Source: Clostridium isatidis
Lineage (GTDB): Bacteria > Bacillota > Clostridia > Clostridiales > Clostridiaceae
Direction of reading: 5' to 3'
NCBI RefSeq assembly: GCF_002285495.1
Contig: NZ_CP016786.1
Location: 1,130,001-1,194,000, forward strand
Length of the DNA: 64,000 bases
Below are positions 8,151 through 17,653 of this stretch, piece after piece (position 1 is the stretch's first letter; the number at the start of each line of letters is the position of its first letter). Under the pieces are notes generated by a model. The model searched no databases and was not told the origin of the DNA. It saw nothing but the letters and a program-made list of their open reading frames with translations. The translations under genes and the position numbers were made by a program.

Positions 8151-10259
8151 TTAATTGTCTTTATCATCTTTTAATTGCTCTAATAAAGCATCTTTTCTAG
8201 AAAGATTTATTCTTCCTTGACTGTCAATATCAGTTACCTTAACTAAAATTTCATCTCCAATAGAAACTACATCTTCAACCTTATTTACTCTTTCTTTATC
8301 TAATTTTGATATATGGCATAAGCCTTCTTTATTTGGAAGTATTTCAACAAAAGCTCCAAATGGAGTTGTTTTTATAACCTTTCCTAAATAAATTTCTCCT
8401 GATTTTACTTCTTTAGTTAAGCCTTCTATAATTGATATAGCCCTATTTACACCTTCATGATCAGTTGCAGAAACAAATACTGTACCATCTTCTTTTATAT
8501 CAATCTTAACTCCAGTTTCTTCAATAATTTTATTAATTACTTTACCACCAGTACCAATTACATCTCTAATTTTTTCCGGATTAATATTAATAATTGATGT
8601 CTTTGGAGCATATTTAGAAATTTCTTTTCTTGGTTCAGGAATACATTCCTTAATTTTATCTATAATTTCAAGTCTTGCTTTTCTTGCACCATATATTGCA
8701 TCATTAATAACTTTAAAGCTTAGACCTTTAATTTTAGTATCTACTTGTATTGAAGTTATCCCCTCTTCTGTACCAGCTACTTTAAAATCCATGTCTGCAA
8801 AGAAATCTTCAATTCCTTGAATATCTGTTAATACTTCTTCTCTTGTTAAATCTTCTGAAGTAATTAATCCCATTGCAATACCTGCTGCTGGTCTTTTAAT
8901 TGGAACACCTGCATCTAAAAGAGCTAAAGTACTTCCGCAAACTGCAGCCTGGGATGTTGACCCATTTGAACTTAAAACTTCTGAAACTAATCTTATTGTG
9001 TAAGGAAATTCTTCTTCAGATGGTATAAGCGGTTCCAATGCTCTTTCTGCTAAAGCACCATGACCAATTTCTCTTCTTCCTGGCCCTCTAAGAGGTTTTA
9101 CTTCTCCAACTGAATATCCTGGGAAGTTATAGTGATGCATATATCTCTTAGATTCTTCTTCACCTATTCCATCAATTATTTGAATATCTCCAACTGCACC
9201 TAGGGTAGCAACTGTCATTACTTGAGTTAATCCTCTTGTAAAGATACCAGTTCCATGAGTTCTTGGCAAGACTCCAACCTCGCAGCTAATTGGTCTTATT
9301 TCATCAAAAGCTCTACCATCAGGTCTTCTATGGTGATTTAAAAGCATGTCTCTAACAACTTCTTTTTGTAAATTATATAATATTTCTTTTATATCTCCAA
9401 CATTATCTGGATATTTTTCTTCAAATTCAGCATAAACCTTTTCAGTTAAGGCATCTACTGCTGCATTTCTTTCATCTTTATCCATAATCCACATAGCTTC
9501 TTTTATCATTTCGCCAGCAAATTCTGTTATTTCTTTTTCTAAATCTTTGTTTGGTTCATATAATTCTGGAACTATTTTTTCTTTACCAAACTTAGCTACT
9601 GCTTCTTCTTGGAATTTTATTATATCCTGACAAGCATCAAATCCGAATTTAATAGCTTCAATCATAAGATCCTCTGGAATTTCATTTCCACCAGCCTCAA
9701 TCATCATTACTCTTTCTTTTGTCGCACAGACTGTTAAATGAAGATCACTTTCTTCTCTTTCACTTGAGGTTGGGTTTATAACAAATTTTCCATTTACAAG
9801 TCCTACTTGAACTGCTCCAACAGGTGTTGAGAACGGAATGCTTGACAAGCATAATGCTAAAGATGCTGCATTAATTGCTAGAATTTCTGGTAGGTTATCT
9901 TTTTCAACTGACACTACAGTACAAACTACTTGAACATCATTTCTATAACCCTTTGGGAATAATGGTCTTAAAGGTCTATCTACAGCCCTTCCATGTAATA
10001 TTGCATTTTCAGAAGGTCTTCCTTCCCTTTTTATAAATCCTCCAGGAATTTTTCCTACTGAATATAATTTCTCTTCATACTCTACGCTTAATGGGAAAAA
10101 ATCTATACCTTCCCTAGGCTTTTCTGAAGCATTTACATTAGTTAAAATAACTGTATCTCCATAGCTAATAAATGCTGCTAAATTTGATAACATTCCTATG
10201 TTTCCAAATTCTAATTTTAATTCTCTTCCAGCTATATTAGTTTTTAATACATTTTTCAT
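8151..10259 (-). CDS. pnp: Polyribonucleotide nucleotidyltransferase (PNPase)
   Basis: Phosphorolytic 3'-5' exoribonuclease and RNA-tailing enzyme, part of the RNA degradosome. At 702 aa it is the standard length: two RNase PH domains (about 1-230 and 310-545) with an all-helical linker, a KH domain (GTGGKVINKIIEETG, about 560-610) and a C-terminal S1 domain (GEIYLGKVIKTTPFGAFVE onward, about 620-690). The ATG follows AAGGAGG. It sits directly after rpsO behind a terminator-like hairpin, the arrangement seen in most bacteria. Confidence 0.97.
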   Translation of the reverse strand: MKNVLKTNIAGRELKLEFGNIGMLSNLAAFISYGDTVILTNVNASEKPREGIDFFPLSVEYEEKLYSVGKIPGGFIKREGRPSENAILHGRAVDRPLRPLFPKGYRNDVQVVCTVVSVEKDNLPEILAINAASLALCLSSIPFSTPVGAVQVGLVNGKFVINPTSSEREESDLHLTVCATKERVMMIEAGGNEIPEDLMIEAIKFGFDACQDIIKFQEEAVAKFGKEKIVPELYEPNKDLEKEITEFAGEMIKEAMWIMDKDERNAAVDALTEKVYAEFEEKYPDNVGDIKEILYNLQKEVVRDMLLNHHRRPDGRAFDEIRPISCEVGVLPRTHGTGIFTRGLTQVMTVATLGAVGDIQIIDGIGEEESKRYMHHYNFPGYSVGEVKPLRGPGRREIGHGALAERALEPLIPSEEEFPYTIRLVSEVLSSNGSTSQAAVCGSTLALLDAGVPIKRPAAGIAMGLITSEDLTREEVLTDIQGIEDFFADMDFKVAGTEEGITSIQVDTKIKGLSFKVINDAIYGARKARLEIIDKIKECIPEPRKEISKYAPKTSIININPEKIRDVIGTGGKVINKIIEETGVKIDIKEDGTVFVSATDHEGVNRAISIIEGLTKEVKSGEIYLGKVIKTTPFGAFVEILPNKEGLCHISKLDKERVNKVEDVVSIGDEILVKVTDIDSQGRINLSRKDALLEQLKDDKDN

Positions 10260-10307
10260 TAAGTAACCTCCTTTCGGTCTTCTTATAAGTTTTAAATTAA
10301 TTAAAAT

Positions 10308-10333
10308 AATAGAGCGGCTTAAAAACCGCTCTA
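10308..10333 (-). terminator. Hairpin terminator between rpsO and pnp
   Basis: Minus-strand AGAGCGG/CCGCTCT stem (7 bp plus flanking A-T pairs) followed by a weak, interrupted T tract (ATTATTTT). It lies 5 nt after the rpsO stop. The poor T tract suggests partial read-through into pnp. In E. coli the equivalent leader region is also an RNase III/PNPase control site, but this stem is short for that. Confidence 0.7.
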
Positions 10334-10337
10334 AAGA

Positions 10338-10601
10338 CTATCTTCTTAAGCCTAATCTTTTTACTATAGATCTATATCTTTCGATATCTTGATCAGCTAA
10401 ATAGTTTAGAAGACCTCTTCTTTGTCCAACCATCATTAAAAGACCTCTTCTTGAGTGGTGGTCTTTCTTGTGTTGCTTTAAGTGACCAGTTAAAGCATTG
10501 ATTCTTTCTGTTAATAAAGCAATTTGTACTTCTGGTGAACCAGTATCTCCTTCATGTCTTCCAAATTCTTTAATTATTTCTTGCTTTCTTATTGCGTCCA
10601 T
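10338..10601 (-). CDS. rpsO: 30S ribosomal protein S15
   Basis: Primary 16S rRNA-binding protein of the small-subunit platform. The 87-aa sequence is full length and shows the S15 hallmarks GDTGSPEVQIALLTERI, HxxDHHSRRGLL (as KKDHHSRRGLLMMVGQRR) and LLxYL. The ATG follows GGAGGTGCGATAA. It has its own strong promoter (10687-10715) and a structured 80-nt leader that may serve autoregulation. Confidence 0.98.
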   Translation of the reverse strand: MDAIRKQEIIKEFGRHEGDTGSPEVQIALLTERINALTGHLKQHKKDHHSRRGLLMMVGQRRGLLNYLADQDIERYRSIVKRLGLRR

Positions 10602-10627
10602 TTATCGCACCTCCATAATAATTATCC

Positions 10628-10673
10628 CCTAAATCCATGAAATGAGACAGCACCCTCATATCTTAGAATTAGG
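10628..10673 (-). promoter_or_regulatory. Structured rpsO leader, candidate S15 autoregulatory element
   Basis: On the minus strand an outer helix CCTAA/TTAGG (10673-10669 with 10632-10628) encloses an inner hairpin ATGAG/CTCAT (10659-10655 with 10646-10642) whose loop carries GGTGC. S15 proteins of several phyla regulate their own mRNA through leader folds containing G-U/G-C motifs. Assignment to any known class is inference. Confidence 0.4.
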
Positions 10674-10686
10674 TTCTCCATTTGAT

Positions 10687-10715
10687 ATTATAACAAATGA
10701 TATTTATATTGTAAA
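10687..10715 (-). promoter_or_regulatory. Promoter of rpsO
   Basis: Minus strand: -35 TTTACA (10715-10710), 17-bp spacer, -10 TATAAT (10692-10687) preceded by TGT, an extended -10. The -35 lies in the right arm of a 7-bp dyad (TGTAAAT/ATTTACA, 10710-10728) that spans the ribF stop codon. Confidence 0.8.
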
Positions 10716-10723
10716 TTATAAAT

Positions 10724-11659
10724 TTACATAATTTTTATTTCTATATCTCTAGATTTAGCATAGGCTTCATCTTTTTTAAGCTGGTTTATAAGCTCATCGA
10801 GATTATTAAATTTTATTTCATCTCTCATTCTATTAATAAAATATAATCTTATTTCTTTTTCATAAATTGTTTCTTTGAAATCTAAAATAAAGGTTTCTAT
10901 AGTTAATTCTTTCCCATTTACCGTTGGATTATTCCCAACAGAAGTTATTCCTTTATAAATTTTATTATTATACTCGACATTAGTATAATACACTCCTTTT
11001 TTAGGAATAATATTTTCATAATTAACCTTTAAATTAGCTGTAGGAAAACCTATAGTTCTCCCCAACTTTTTGCCATGAATAATTTCCCCTTTAATTGAAT
11101 AGTATCTTGATAGCATTTTGAAAGCTTCTTCTACCTCTCCATCCGATATTGCCTTTCTTATTCTGCTGCTACTTATTATATCATCTTTATAAGTATAAGG
11201 TTCCATCACAAATAATTCATAACCATATTTATCCTTCAGAGACTCTAATAGATTTATGTCACCTAAATTTCTATATCCAAACTTAAAATTAAATCCTACT
11301 ACTATTCCCTTAACATTATATTTCTCACAAAGCATTTTAATAAATTCTTCAGGTCCAATTTGCATGAATTCTTTTGTAAATTCTTTAAACACCACAATAT
11401 CAATGCCTTCTTGCTCTAAGCATTTTATCTTAGTCTCTATATCCATAATTAATTTGGGTACCTTATCTGGATTAATTAAAGTTTTTGGATGATTTTTATA
11501 TGTAAATACCATACTGTTTCCATTATTTTTTTTAGAAATCTCAACTGTCTTCCTTAGAAGGGATAAATGTCCATAATGAAGACCATCAAAACTTCCTAAT
11601 GCAACATAATTAGGCTTTTTTTTATCTTCTTTGTTTATATCATCATCAACTATTTTCAT
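10724..11659 (-). CDS. ribF: Bifunctional riboflavin kinase / FMN adenylyltransferase
   Basis: Converts riboflavin to FMN and then FAD in the cytosol. The 311-aa protein has an N-terminal nucleotidyltransferase domain (GSFDGLHYGHLSLL, about residues 22-35, the HxGH-type motif; ISSSRIRKAI at about 168) and a C-terminal flavokinase domain (GKKLGRTIGFPTANL, about 197-211, and the conserved ETFILDF region). The start ATG follows AGGGGGA. It ends the rimP-to-ribF unit, 9 nt after truB. Confidence 0.95.
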   Translation of the reverse strand: MKIVDDDINKEDKKKPNYVALGSFDGLHYGHLSLLRKTVEISKKNNGNSMVFTYKNHPKTLINPDKVPKLIMDIETKIKCLEQEGIDIVVFKEFTKEFMQIGPEEFIKMLCEKYNVKGIVVGFNFKFGYRNLGDINLLESLKDKYGYELFVMEPYTYKDDIISSSRIRKAISDGEVEEAFKMLSRYYSIKGEIIHGKKLGRTIGFPTANLKVNYENIIPKKGVYYTNVEYNNKIYKGITSVGNNPTVNGKELTIETFILDFKETIYEKEIRLYFINRMRDEIKFNNLDELINQLKKDEAYAKSRDIEIKIM

Positions 11660-11668
11660 AATATCCCC

Positions 11669-12547
11669 CTAAATAATAAGTAATTTTTCAATTTTAAACC
11701 CCTTAATATCACCTTTACCAAGGCCAATAAATTTTTCATTTTCATCATAAACCCTATATAGTTTTCCAATTTCCACCTTAGTATTGGTTAATCTTTTATC
11801 AAATACTTTAACACCATTTATCAAAAGCTTAGAAAATTTACTTGATATAATAAGCTTATCATATGAAGCTAAGGCTTTATCAATACTAATAAGATAATCA
11901 TTTATATTTTCAGCTGTTAAATCATCAATATTTATAGCTTCTTCTTCGGAAAAGTTTGAAGTTTTTGTTCTTTTTAAATCTATCATTGTAGCACCAACTT
12001 CTAATTTTTCTCCAATATCATAACAAAGACTTCTTATATAAGTTCCCTTAGAACATCTTACCTTCATCTTTATATAAGGATTATTAATACAAATATCAGT
12101 GATTTCTTTAATCTTTACAAGTCTTCCTTCTCTATGGACTTCAATTCCCTGTCTAGCTAATTCATAAAGCCTTACTCCATTTTGTTTTAAAGCAGAATAC
12201 ATTGGAGGAACTTGAGAATATTCACCAATAAAAGAACTTATTGCTTCTTCTATTTCTTTTTCTCCTAAATTTGATGGATCTTTTTCCTCAGTAATTTCTC
12301 CTTCTAAATCATAAGTTGTTGTCTTAATCCCAAGTTTAAACTCAACCTCATAGACTTTATCAGAATCCATAATATAATCAATTATTTTTGTTGCTTTTCC
12401 AATACAAATTGGCAATACTCCACAAGCTTCTGGATCAAGAGTGCCAGTATGACCTACTTTTCCTGTAGCAGCTATTTTTTTTATTTTTCTTACTACATCA
12501 AAAGAAGTCATTCCTTTATTTTTATAAACATTGATTACTCCATCCAT
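11669..12547 (-). CDS. truB: tRNA pseudouridine(55) synthase
   Basis: Forms pseudouridine 55 in the T-loop of tRNAs. The 292-aa protein has the catalytic motif HTGTLDPEACGVLPI (catalytic Asp at about residue 38), the KxxGxxSFD-type N-terminus (NKGMTSFDVVRKIK) and a C-terminal PUA-like tail. The ATG lies 1 nt after the nrnA stop with no convincing Shine-Dalgarno, so expression is probably coupled to nrnA translation. Order nrnA-truB-ribF is typical of Firmicutes. Confidence 0.96.
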   Translation of the reverse strand: MDGVINVYKNKGMTSFDVVRKIKKIAATGKVGHTGTLDPEACGVLPICIGKATKIIDYIMDSDKVYEVEFKLGIKTTTYDLEGEITEEKDPSNLGEKEIEEAISSFIGEYSQVPPMYSALKQNGVRLYELARQGIEVHREGRLVKIKEITDICINNPYIKMKVRCSKGTYIRSLCYDIGEKLEVGATMIDLKRTKTSNFSEEEAINIDDLTAENINDYLISIDKALASYDKLIISSKFSKLLINGVKVFDKRLTNTKVEIGKLYRVYDENEKFIGLGKGDIKGFKIEKLLII

Positions 12548-12548
12548 A

Positions 12549-13523
12549 TTATAACACTTTCTCTATTTCATTAAACACTTTATCTTCAGCCTCTTCTAAA
12601 TTAATATTCTTTAATGTAATTCCAGCAGCTTTTACATGTCCTCCGCCACCTAAATTCTCAGCAATTTTTCTTACATCAAAGTTATTTTTTGATCTAAGGC
12701 TTACTTTAGAACCATTTTCTATTTCTTTAATTAAAATAGCTAACTCTATTCCTTTTATTTGCAAGGCAAAGGAAATAATATCAGAAGTATCACCAATTTC
12801 TATACCCAATTCTTTTCCATAGGATATTGGAATTTTTATTAAAGCAACCTTACCATTAAATAATAATTTTATATTATTTAATGCTTTTCCTATTAATTTC
12901 ATTTTTTCAAAGCTATTATTATCAAAAAGATTTTGATATATATTCATATTATTAACTCCTACATTTTTAAGTTTTGAAGCAATCAAATGAGTTCTTGATG
13001 TAACATTTGAGTGTCTAAAAGCACCAGTATCTGTTACTAAAGATGTATAAAGACATGTAGCAATTTCCCTAACATCATCATTTTCTTCTTCAAAACTTAT
13101 TCCTAACTTTTCAAGCAGCATAAAAACAACTTCTGCTGTTGCGGCTGCTTTTATATCTATATAATTTATATTTCCATACTTATCATTACTAACATGATGA
13201 TCAATATTTATTATTTCACCTTTATAATAGTTAAGATCAGCGGAAATTCTATCGTAATTACCACAGTCTAAAACAACAACAATTTCTGTGCCATCCTCTG
13301 GACTTAGTACTTTACCTGTAGCCTCAGAAGAACCCTTTAAGAATTGAAGATTTTCGGATATAAGGTCCTTTGAAATTAAATAAGCATCTTTGTTTAATAG
13401 TCTAAGTCCATTTAAAAGTGCAAGTGCACTACCTACTGCATCACCATCTGGTGATACATGGTAGGTAATGCCTATCTTTTTACTCTTTATTAAAGTTTTA
13501 CTTATTTCTTCTAAGGAATTCAC
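12549..13523 (-). CDS. nrnA: DHH/DHHA1 phosphoesterase, NrnA-type nanoRNase / pAp phosphatase
   Basis: Degrades 2-5-nt RNA fragments (and c-di-NMP breakdown products) and dephosphorylates 3'-phosphoadenosine 5'-phosphate. The 324-aa protein shows the DHH metal motif (INIDHHVSNDKYGNI, about residues 106-120), an upstream SPDGDAVGSALAL motif and the C-terminal DHHA1 motif GGGHVKAAG (about 293-301). The start is GTG at 13521-13523, and its G is the last base of the rbfA TAG stop, a one-base overlap that implies translational coupling. GGAAGG sits about 9 nt upstream. Confidence 0.92.
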   Translation of the reverse strand: MNSLEEISKTLIKSKKIGITYHVSPDGDAVGSALALLNGLRLLNKDAYLISKDLISENLQFLKGSSEATGKVLSPEDGTEIVVVLDCGNYDRISADLNYYKGEIINIDHHVSNDKYGNINYIDIKAAATAEVVFMLLEKLGISFEEENDDVREIATCLYTSLVTDTGAFRHSNVTSRTHLIASKLKNVGVNNMNIYQNLFDNNSFEKMKLIGKALNNIKLLFNGKVALIKIPISYGKELGIEIGDTSDIISFALQIKGIELAILIKEIENGSKVSLRSKNNFDVRKIAENLGGGGHVKAAGITLKNINLEEAEDKVFNEIEKVL

Positions 13524-13873
13524 TATTTTGACCTTCCTTTTTCTATAAGTTCTTCAATTCTCATACCATAGCTTATAGAATCATCTAATTCAAAAAGTAT
13601 TTGGGGTGTATTTCTTAAATTTAATCTATGGCCTAATTCCCTTCTAACATATCCACTTGCACTCTTTAATGCCTGAAATGTTTCATTTTTTTCTTCATCA
13701 TTTTTTGCAAATATACTAACATATACCTTAGCATAACTCAAATCTTTAGTTACTTTAACTGATGTTAGTGATACCATTCCAGTCATTCTAGGATCTTTAA
13801 TTTCGTCTCTTATTATGATGCTTATTTCTTTCTTAACCTCTTCATTAATTCTTCCGCCTCTATAATTAGCCAT
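13523..13873 (-). CDS. rbfA: 30S ribosome-binding factor A
   Basis: KH-like 16S-rRNA maturation factor required for late small-subunit assembly and cold tolerance. The 116 aa include the N-terminal RINEEVKKEISIIIRDEIKDPR signature (broken here between helix and DPR turn) and the VSxxxVxVTxDLxxAKVYVS strand. ATG follows AGAGGTGA. It lies between infB and nrnA, the conserved order. Confidence 0.96.
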   Translation of the reverse strand: MANYRGGRINEEVKKEISIIIRDEIKDPRMTGMVSLTSVKVTKDLSYAKVYVSIFAKNDEEKNETFQALKSASGYVRRELGHRLNLRNTPQILFELDDSISYGMRIEELIEKGRSK

Positions 13874-13887
13874 TTAAATCACCTCTT

Positions 13888-15933
13888 TTAAAGCTTTTTT
13901 CTTTCGATTGCTTGCATAGTAAATGATTCTATTATATCTCCCTCTTTTATATCATTGAATTTTTCAATGCTTAATCCACATTCATAGTTAGTTCCTACTT
14001 CTTTTACGTCATCTTTATATCTCTTAAGGGATGCAAGCTTAGACTCGAAAATTACAATTCCATCTCTTATTACTCTAACTTCTGAATTTCTGATTATCTT
14101 ACCATCAATAACATAAGCACCTGCAATAGTTCCTACATTGGAAATCTTGTAAGTTGCTCTTACCTCTGCTTTTCCATGTACAACTTCCTTGTATTCTGGT
14201 TCAAGCATTCCTATCATAGCAGACTTAACATCTTCTATAGCATCATATATTACTCTATAAGTTTTAATTTCGACCTTTTCTCTTTCAGCCGCTGCTGTTG
14301 CATTAGTATCAGGTCTTACATTAAATCCTATAAGTAATGCATTAGAAGCTGTTGCCAAACTTACATCTGTTTCTGTTATTCCTCCAACTGCTCCATGAAT
14401 AACTCTAACCTTTACATCTTCTGTTGAAAGCTTTTCTAAAGATTGCTTTATAGCTTGAACTGATCCTTGAACATCAGCCTTTACTATTATATCAAGTTCT
14501 TTTACATTACCTTCTTTTATTTGATTATATAAATCCTCTAAAGAAACTCTTGTGCTTGCACGGAAACTTTCATCCTTAATCTTTTCTTTTCTTGCTTCAG
14601 CCATGCTTCTTGCAGTTTTTTCATCTTTTACTACAGTAAATCTATCTCCAGCTTCAGGCACTTCTGAAAGTCCTAATACTTCTACTGGTATTGATGGACC
14701 AGCAGATTTAATTTTCTTTCCTTTATCATCAAACATAGCTCTTATTCTTCCATAAGTTGAACCTACTAATATTGAATCTCCTACATTTAAAGTACCATTT
14801 TGAACAAGTAGAGAGGCAACAGGACCTCTTCCTTTATCTAATTTAGCTTCAATTACTGTACCTTTTGCTTTTCTCTTTGGATCTGCCTTAAGTTCTTGCA
14901 TTTCAGCTGTTAATAGAAGCATTTCTAATAATTGATCAATATTTTCACCAGTCTTTGCTGATACAGGAACAGCTATTGTGTCCCCACCCCACTCTTCTAC
15001 TAAAACTTCTTCTTCTGCAAGTTCTTGTTTAACTCTATCAATATTAGCTCCTGGTCTATCTATTTTATTTATAGCAACTATCATTGGAACATTAGCAGCT
15101 TTGCAGTGGCTAATTGCTTCTTTTGTTTGAGGCATTAATCCATCATCAGCTGCAACAACTAAAATAACTATATCTGTAATTTGAGCACCTCTTGCTCTCA
15201 TTGCTGTAAAAGCCTCATGGCCAGGTGTATCAAGGAAAGTTATTTTTTCTCCATTTAAGCTAGCTGTATAAGCACCAATATGTTGTGTAATTCCACCAGC
15301 TTCACTTGATGTAACATGAGCTTTTCTTATATAGTCTAATAAAGACGTTTTACCATGGTCAACATGACCCATTACTGTTATTACTGGAGGTCTTTTTACT
15401 AAGTTTTCTTCGCTTACTTCTTCTTCTTCTAATTCTTCAAGTTCTTCAGTTTCTTCTTTTTTAACTGCAATACATTCATATTTTTCACATACTTTTTCTG
15501 CAGTTTCAAAATCTATTTCTTGATTAATGGCTGCCATAACACCTGTAAAGATTAATGTTCTTATAACATCTGCAGCTGGTTTTCCAAGCTTTTCTGCTAA
15601 TTCTTTTACTGTTATAGTTTCTCCAATTTCTATAACTTCAGAAGCATTTTCATCAGTTTTTTCTTCTTTATTTTCATTTTTCTTCTTCTTTTTCTTTTTA
15701 ACTTTATTTACTTCTTCTTCTATTTGTTCTTCATATTCATCTATAATATTTTTATCTTTTTCTTCTTTCTCCTTTTCTGCAAGTAATTCCTTGATTAAAT
15801 CTGCATCTTCTTCTTCTATGACACTCATATGATTTTTAACATCAATGCTAAATTCATTCATTAATAATTCTATAAGTTCTTTTGAACTTATCTTCAGTTC
15901 TTTTGCCAATTCATAAACTCTTATTTTTGACAA
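13888..15933 (-). CDS. infB: Translation initiation factor IF-2
   Basis: GTPase that places fMet-tRNA on the 30S subunit and promotes subunit joining. The 681-aa protein has an IF2-N domain (SKIRVYELAKELKIS at the start), a Lys/Glu-rich linker with a run of lysines near residue 82-87, a second IF2-N-type motif, the G domain (GHVDHGKTSLLDYI at about 191, DTPGHEAF, NKIDRP) and the beta-barrel/C-terminal domains. The start is TTG at 15931-15933, eight nt after GGGGG. An in-frame GTG at 15942 overlaps the Shine-Dalgarno and is rejected. Neighbours are ylxQ and rbfA. Confidence 0.97.
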   Translation of the reverse strand: MSKIRVYELAKELKISSKELIELLMNEFSIDVKNHMSVIEEEDADLIKELLAEKEKEEKDKNIIDEYEEQIEEEVNKVKKKKKKKNENKEEKTDENASEVIEIGETITVKELAEKLGKPAADVIRTLIFTGVMAAINQEIDFETAEKVCEKYECIAVKKEETEELEELEEEEVSEENLVKRPPVITVMGHVDHGKTSLLDYIRKAHVTSSEAGGITQHIGAYTASLNGEKITFLDTPGHEAFTAMRARGAQITDIVILVVAADDGLMPQTKEAISHCKAANVPMIVAINKIDRPGANIDRVKQELAEEEVLVEEWGGDTIAVPVSAKTGENIDQLLEMLLLTAEMQELKADPKRKAKGTVIEAKLDKGRGPVASLLVQNGTLNVGDSILVGSTYGRIRAMFDDKGKKIKSAGPSIPVEVLGLSEVPEAGDRFTVVKDEKTARSMAEARKEKIKDESFRASTRVSLEDLYNQIKEGNVKELDIIVKADVQGSVQAIKQSLEKLSTEDVKVRVIHGAVGGITETDVSLATASNALLIGFNVRPDTNATAAAEREKVEIKTYRVIYDAIEDVKSAMIGMLEPEYKEVVHGKAEVRATYKISNVGTIAGAYVIDGKIIRNSEVRVIRDGIVIFESKLASLKRYKDDVKEVGTNYECGLSIEKFNDIKEGDIIESFTMQAIERKKL

Positions 15934-15956
15934 TAAAAACACCCCCGATTAAATTT

Positions 15957-16262
15957 TTATTTTTCCTCTTCATAAAGGGTATAGAGTTTTTTAGCTATAT
16001 TTTCATCTGAAACAGCTAAAATTTTCACTTCTTCTCTACCTATAGAAGCACCCAACTCTTCCTTTGTAAAATCCTCAATAAATTTTACATCTTTTGTTTT
16101 GCAATGATTAACAAATTTCTTCTTAGTACTATCTGACGCGTCCTTTGAAATTATAAATAGATAAATATTTTTTTTATTTCTTTGTTCATTACATTTGCTA
16201 TAGCCTTCTATTAAACTGCCGGCTCTTTTTGCTAATCCTAAGAAATTAAAGAACTTATTCAT
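15957..16262 (-). CDS. ylxQ: L7Ae-family RNA-binding protein YlxQ
   Basis: 101-aa protein of the L7Ae/L30e/S12e/Gadd45 fold; the Bacillus homologue is a kink-turn-binding protein of unclear cellular role. Family marks visible are FLGLAKRAGSLIEGY at the N-terminus and the ISKDASDSTKKKF segment. Its start overlaps the end of the rnpM (ylxR) gene by 8 nt. The nusA-ylxR-ylxQ-infB order is strongly conserved in Firmicutes. Confidence 0.9.
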   Translation of the reverse strand: MNKFFNFLGLAKRAGSLIEGYSKCNEQRNKKNIYLFIISKDASDSTKKKFVNHCKTKDVKFIEDFTKEELGASIGREEVKILAVSDENIAKKLYTLYEEEK

Positions 16263-16521
16263 TTATTATTTCTTCCTTTAATCTATTATAAACACTTTCA
16301 TCAATTGCAATATCTAAGCTTCTACTAAGTCTTTTTGTCTTGAAGGCTTTTTCTAGGCAGTCTATGTCTCTACAGATATAAGCTCCTCTACCAGACTTTT
16401 TCCCAGTTAAATCTACTGAAACTTCTAATTCAGGACTTTTTACAACCCTGATTAGTTCTTTTTTAGGCTTCATTTCCATACATCCAGTACATTTTCTTAA
16501 AGGAATTTTCTTTACTTTCAT
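16255..16521 (-). CDS. rnpM: YlxR family protein, RNase P modulator RnpM
   Basis: Small (88 aa) nucleic-acid-binding protein. YlxR of B. subtilis has been renamed RnpM because it binds and modulates RNase P RNA. The family motif RKCTGCMEMKPKKELIRVV is present near the N-terminus, followed by GRGAYICRDIDCLEKA. ATG follows GGGAGG. It lies between nusA and ylxQ. Confidence 0.9.
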   Translation of the reverse strand: MKVKKIPLRKCTGCMEMKPKKELIRVVKSPELEVSVDLTGKKSGRGAYICRDIDCLEKAFKTKRLSRSLDIAIDESVYNRLKEEIINE

Positions 16522-16536
16522 AAAAAACCTCCCCTA

Positions 16537-17637
16537 TTATTCAACTGATTCATTTTCAATTGCTTCATCAATATCTGTATTTTCTTTTAAAGATTCAACT
16601 TGTGATTTGCTTTTTATATCTATTTTCCAATTAGTTAATTTTGCTGCAAGTCGTACATTTTGACCTTCTTTACCAATTGCTAAAGATAATTGATTATCAT
16701 CTACAACTACTTTAGCAGACTTAGTTTCTTCATCAGCAGTTACTTCTAAGACTTTTGCTGGACTAAGGGATGCTGCTATAAATTCTTCTGGGTTTTTACT
16801 CCATTTTATAATATCAATTTTTTCGCCCTTAAGCTCATCAACAATCTTTTGCACTCTTGCTCCTTTTGGACCAACACATGCTCCCATTGGATCAACATTT
16901 TCATCATTTGAATGTACAGCAATTTTACTTCTTGAACCAGCTTCTCTTGAAATACTTTTAATTTCTACAACGCCATTATATATTTCTGGAACTTCTAATT
17001 CAAATAATCTTTTTACAAGTCCTGGATGTGTTCTGGAAACTGTAATTTGAGCACCCTTTGATCCGTTTTTTACTTCAACTACATATAGTTTAACTTTTTC
17101 ATTAAACTTATATTCTTCACCAGGTATTTGTTCATTAGGACCAATAGTAGTTTCAATTCTTCCAAGATTAATAAATACATTATTTTTATCTTTTCTAAGT
17201 ACTGTACCAGTAATTATGTCATATTCTAATTCCTTTAATTCAGTATAAATAGCATTTCTTTCAGCTTCTCTTATTCTTTGAGTTACTACACCTTTAGCTA
17301 GCTGAGCAGCAACTCTACCAAAGTTTTTAGGTGTAACTTCTAAATCTACAATATCATCTAAATCATATCTAGGGCTTATTGATTTCGCCTCTTCTAAACT
17401 AATTTCTGTTATAGGATCATATACATCTTCCACAACTACTTTTTGAGCATATACGCGGATTTCTCCATTTTCTCTATTTATATTTACTTTTACATTTTGT
17501 GCTGAAGTTGTTGGTCCTGCATAATTTTTCTTATATGCTGCAACTAATGCATCTTCAATTGTTGTAAATAAAAGTTCTTCACTAATCCCCTTTTCTTTTA
17601 CTATTTCTTTAAGAGCGCCAATAAACTCCTCATTCAT
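16537..17637 (-). CDS. nusA: Transcription termination/antitermination factor NusA
   Basis: RNA-polymerase-associated factor that lengthens pauses and aids intrinsic termination. The 366-aa protein has the N-terminal RNAP-binding domain (1-130), an S1 domain (about 135-200) and two KH domains (about 210-350; PMGACVGPKGARVQKIVDELKGE and LAIGKEGQNVRLAAKL). It lacks the acidic C-terminal repeats of the E. coli protein, as is normal for Firmicutes. It is the second gene of its unit after rimP. The terminator in the rimP leader (18187-18210) may let NusA control its own synthesis. Confidence 0.97.
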   Translation of the reverse strand: MNEEFIGALKEIVKEKGISEELLFTTIEDALVAAYKKNYAGPTTSAQNVKVNINRENGEIRVYAQKVVVEDVYDPITEISLEEAKSISPRYDLDDIVDLEVTPKNFGRVAAQLAKGVVTQRIREAERNAIYTELKELEYDIITGTVLRKDKNNVFINLGRIETTIGPNEQIPGEEYKFNEKVKLYVVEVKNGSKGAQITVSRTHPGLVKRLFELEVPEIYNGVVEIKSISREAGSRSKIAVHSNDENVDPMGACVGPKGARVQKIVDELKGEKIDIIKWSKNPEEFIAASLSPAKVLEVTADEETKSAKVVVDDNQLSLAIGKEGQNVRLAAKLTNWKIDIKSKSQVESLKENTDIDEAIENESVE

Positions 17638-17653
17638 TTTTATATCCTCCTTA

